A stretch of 7,072 nt of DNA from assembly GCA_027062035.1 (NCBI GenBank), contig JAMOUL010000262.1, positions 1 to 7,072 of the forward strand. The letters run 5' to 3'. Below the pieces are notes generated by a model that saw only the letters and a program-made list of their open reading frames with translations, was not told where the DNA came from and did not search any database. Below, in pieces: positions 6,333 through 7,072 of the stretch. Position 1 is the stretch's first letter, and every line of letters starts with the position of its first letter. This DNA comes from Candidatus Aminicenantota bacterium (GTDB lineage Bacteria; Acidobacteriota; Aminicenantia; S016-38). A program made the translations under genes and the position numbers.

Positions 6333-6337
6333 CCTCC
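6333..6337 (-). promoter_or_regulatory. Ribosome binding site of the secreted-protein gene
   Basis: Minus-strand GGAGG lies four bases before the ATG at 6328, and the signal-peptide residues MRR follow at once. It fixes the start. Confidence 0.75.
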
Positions 6338-6358
6338 AATAATTTAATATGTTTCTGA

Positions 6359-6387
6359 ATTATATTCCTTAGAAAGGCAACGCGCAA
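6359..6387 (-). promoter_or_regulatory. Promoter of the secreted-protein gene
   Basis: On the minus strand TTGCGC (6387 to 6382) and a perfect TATAAT (6364 to 6359) are 17 bases apart, the ideal sigma-70-type spacing. Predicted initiation near 6352 gives a leader of about 24 bases containing the GGAGG site. Repeat copy 4 ends about 22 bases upstream of the -35. Confidence 0.55.
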
Positions 6388-6409
6388 GCTCATCTTAAAC
6401 ATACGAAAA

Positions 6410-6422
6410 AGGGACAGACCCT
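6410..6422 (-). repeat. Dispersed palindromic intergenic repeat, copy 4 (inverted)
   Basis: On the plus strand this reads AGGGACAGACCCT, the reverse complement of AGGGTCTGTCCCT, so this copy is inverted relative to the other three. On the minus strand, 49 bases past the glycosyltransferase stop, it is preceded by AAAAT and followed by TTTT. This makes a short, weak terminator-like hairpin. Confidence 0.85.
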
Positions 6423-6470
6423 ATTTTGAACAATTTTCGAAGAAGGCTATTTGTTAGTGAAAGATAAGAA

Positions 6471-7072
6471 TCAAAGAGAGGTTATAAGCTCAAAAAGCCT
6501 GCGCTCTGGATGCAGGGAACGCAACTCCTCCACCCTTCTTTTCCCGTTTTTAATAAGCTGATTTCTCAGCTTCTCATCTTCCAAAATTATGCTGGCGCTT
6601 TCTCCCCAGATGTCCGGTCTTTTTGTATCGAGAAGCAGGCCTGCATCGCCCACGGTTTCAGGAACAGCTGCTGCCCTATACGCAAGGACAGGCACCCCGA
6701 AGTAAAAGGCCTCCACAAAGGGCACCCCAAAGCCCTCATGTTCACTGGCGGATACAAAAAGATCTGCCACTCTATAGAGGGAACGCAGTTCATCGTCCTC
6801 GATCCATCCGGTAAATACCACCTCATCATCGCTCAGGTGGAATCTGAAGGCAAGATCATAGAGGGCATAGGTATATCTTGGCAGGGCATTTTTGTTGCCT
6901 GCAATTATAAGCCTCACTGCAGGAGAAACCATCTCTTTATAGTAAAAGACAAACTTTATAAGGTCCTCTATTTTCTTGTTAGGGACAACCCGGCCCACAA
7001 AAAGAAGATTCACCTTATCATCGCTAAAAATCTCCCTGAAATAAGGACTCTCTTCACCTTCAAAGCGGCTCC
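6471..7072 (-). CDS. GT4-type glycosyltransferase, C-terminal part (N-terminus beyond the right edge)
   Basis: The reading frame is open to the window edge, giving 199 visible residues that cover the donor-binding half of a GT-B glycosyltransferase. A GTG at 7013 is internal: the frame upstream of it continues with SRFEGEESPYFREIFSDDKVNLLFVGR, which is normal family sequence. Visible motifs are LLFVGRVVPNKKIEDLI at the start of the domain, VVFTGWIEDDEL, and the EX7E motif in EHEGFGVPFVEAF (the two Glu codons near 6736 and 6712). The conserved AAAVPETVGDAGLL follows, as in retaining GT4 enzymes of surface polysaccharide clusters. It is a different subtype from the glycosyltransferase at 3294-4442, whose EX7E reads ESFSYFLLE. 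The C-terminus is complete, with a TGA stop. Donor and acceptor are unknown. Its promoter and partners lie outside the window. Confidence 0.92.
   Translation of the reverse strand, partial: SRFEGEESPYFREIFSDDKVNLLFVGRVVPNKKIEDLIKFVFYYKEMVSPAVRLIIAGNKNALPRYTYALYDLAFRFHLSDDEVVFTGWIEDDELRSLYRVADLFVSASEHEGFGVPFVEAFYFGVPVLAYRAAAVPETVGDAGLLLDTKRPDIWGESASIILEDEKLRNQLIKNGKRRVEELRSLHPERRLFELITSL

Larger units (their letters stand above)
6329..6470. other. 142-base spacer between the second glycosyltransferase and the secreted-protein gene
   Basis: It holds the secreted-protein promoter and ribosome binding site and repeat copy 4, and no gene on either strand that I can support. Confidence 0.6.

Noticed and set aside
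6436..6445. Small palindrome around TTCGAA downstream of the second glycosyltransferase
   Set aside because: Too short to distinguish from chance; no T-run or repeated copy elsewhere in the window.
6471..7013. A complete 180-residue protein starting at GTG 7013
   Set aside because: The frame continues upstream to the edge with family-typical glycosyltransferase sequence, so this GTG is an internal Val codon.

Overview
The window is a compact, mid-GC bacterial chromosomal segment with six confident protein genes. I saw no RNA gene, CRISPR array or insertion sequence. RecN marks the host as a bacterium. Frequent AGG/AGA arginine and ATA isoleucine codons, together with Glu/Lys/Arg-rich proteins, hint at a thermophile. 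That is an inference, and I cannot name the lineage.

Layout from left to right. A minus-strand aldehyde dehydrogenase of the lactaldehyde-dehydrogenase/ALDH21-like branch (50-1477) is followed by a 215-base spacer. Then come minus-strand recN (1693-3285) and, 8 bases upstream of it and probably co-transcribed, a GT4-type glycosyltransferase (3294-4442). A 120-base divergent promoter region separates that gene from a plus-strand GAF-GGDEF diguanylate cyclase (4563-5570). Convergent with the cyclase is a small secreted, arginine-rich protein of unknown function (5630-6328, minus). Last is the C-terminal part of a second GT4 glycosyltransferase (6471 to the right edge, minus). The two glycosyltransferases suggest surface polysaccharide or glycan synthesis. 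The nearby cyclase could supply c-di-GMP control of such a process, but only proximity supports this.

The strongest signal outside the genes is a short dispersed repeat, core GGGTCTGTCCCT, an imperfect palindrome when the flanking A is included. It occurs exactly once in each of the four intergenic gaps longer than 50 bases, and I found no copy inside a gene. Three copies lie on the plus strand and one on the minus strand. It resembles a REP-like or short palindromic intergenic element, and in two places it is followed by a T-run like a miniature terminator.

A second theme is start-site architecture. The first glycosyltransferase and recN each have TATAAT only 6-7 bases before their ATG and no Shine-Dalgarno sequence, as in leaderless genes. 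The dehydrogenase, the cyclase and the secreted protein have purine-rich ribosome binding sites. The divergent glycosyltransferase and cyclase genes also share an identical 11-base -10 element (TAATGTATAAT).
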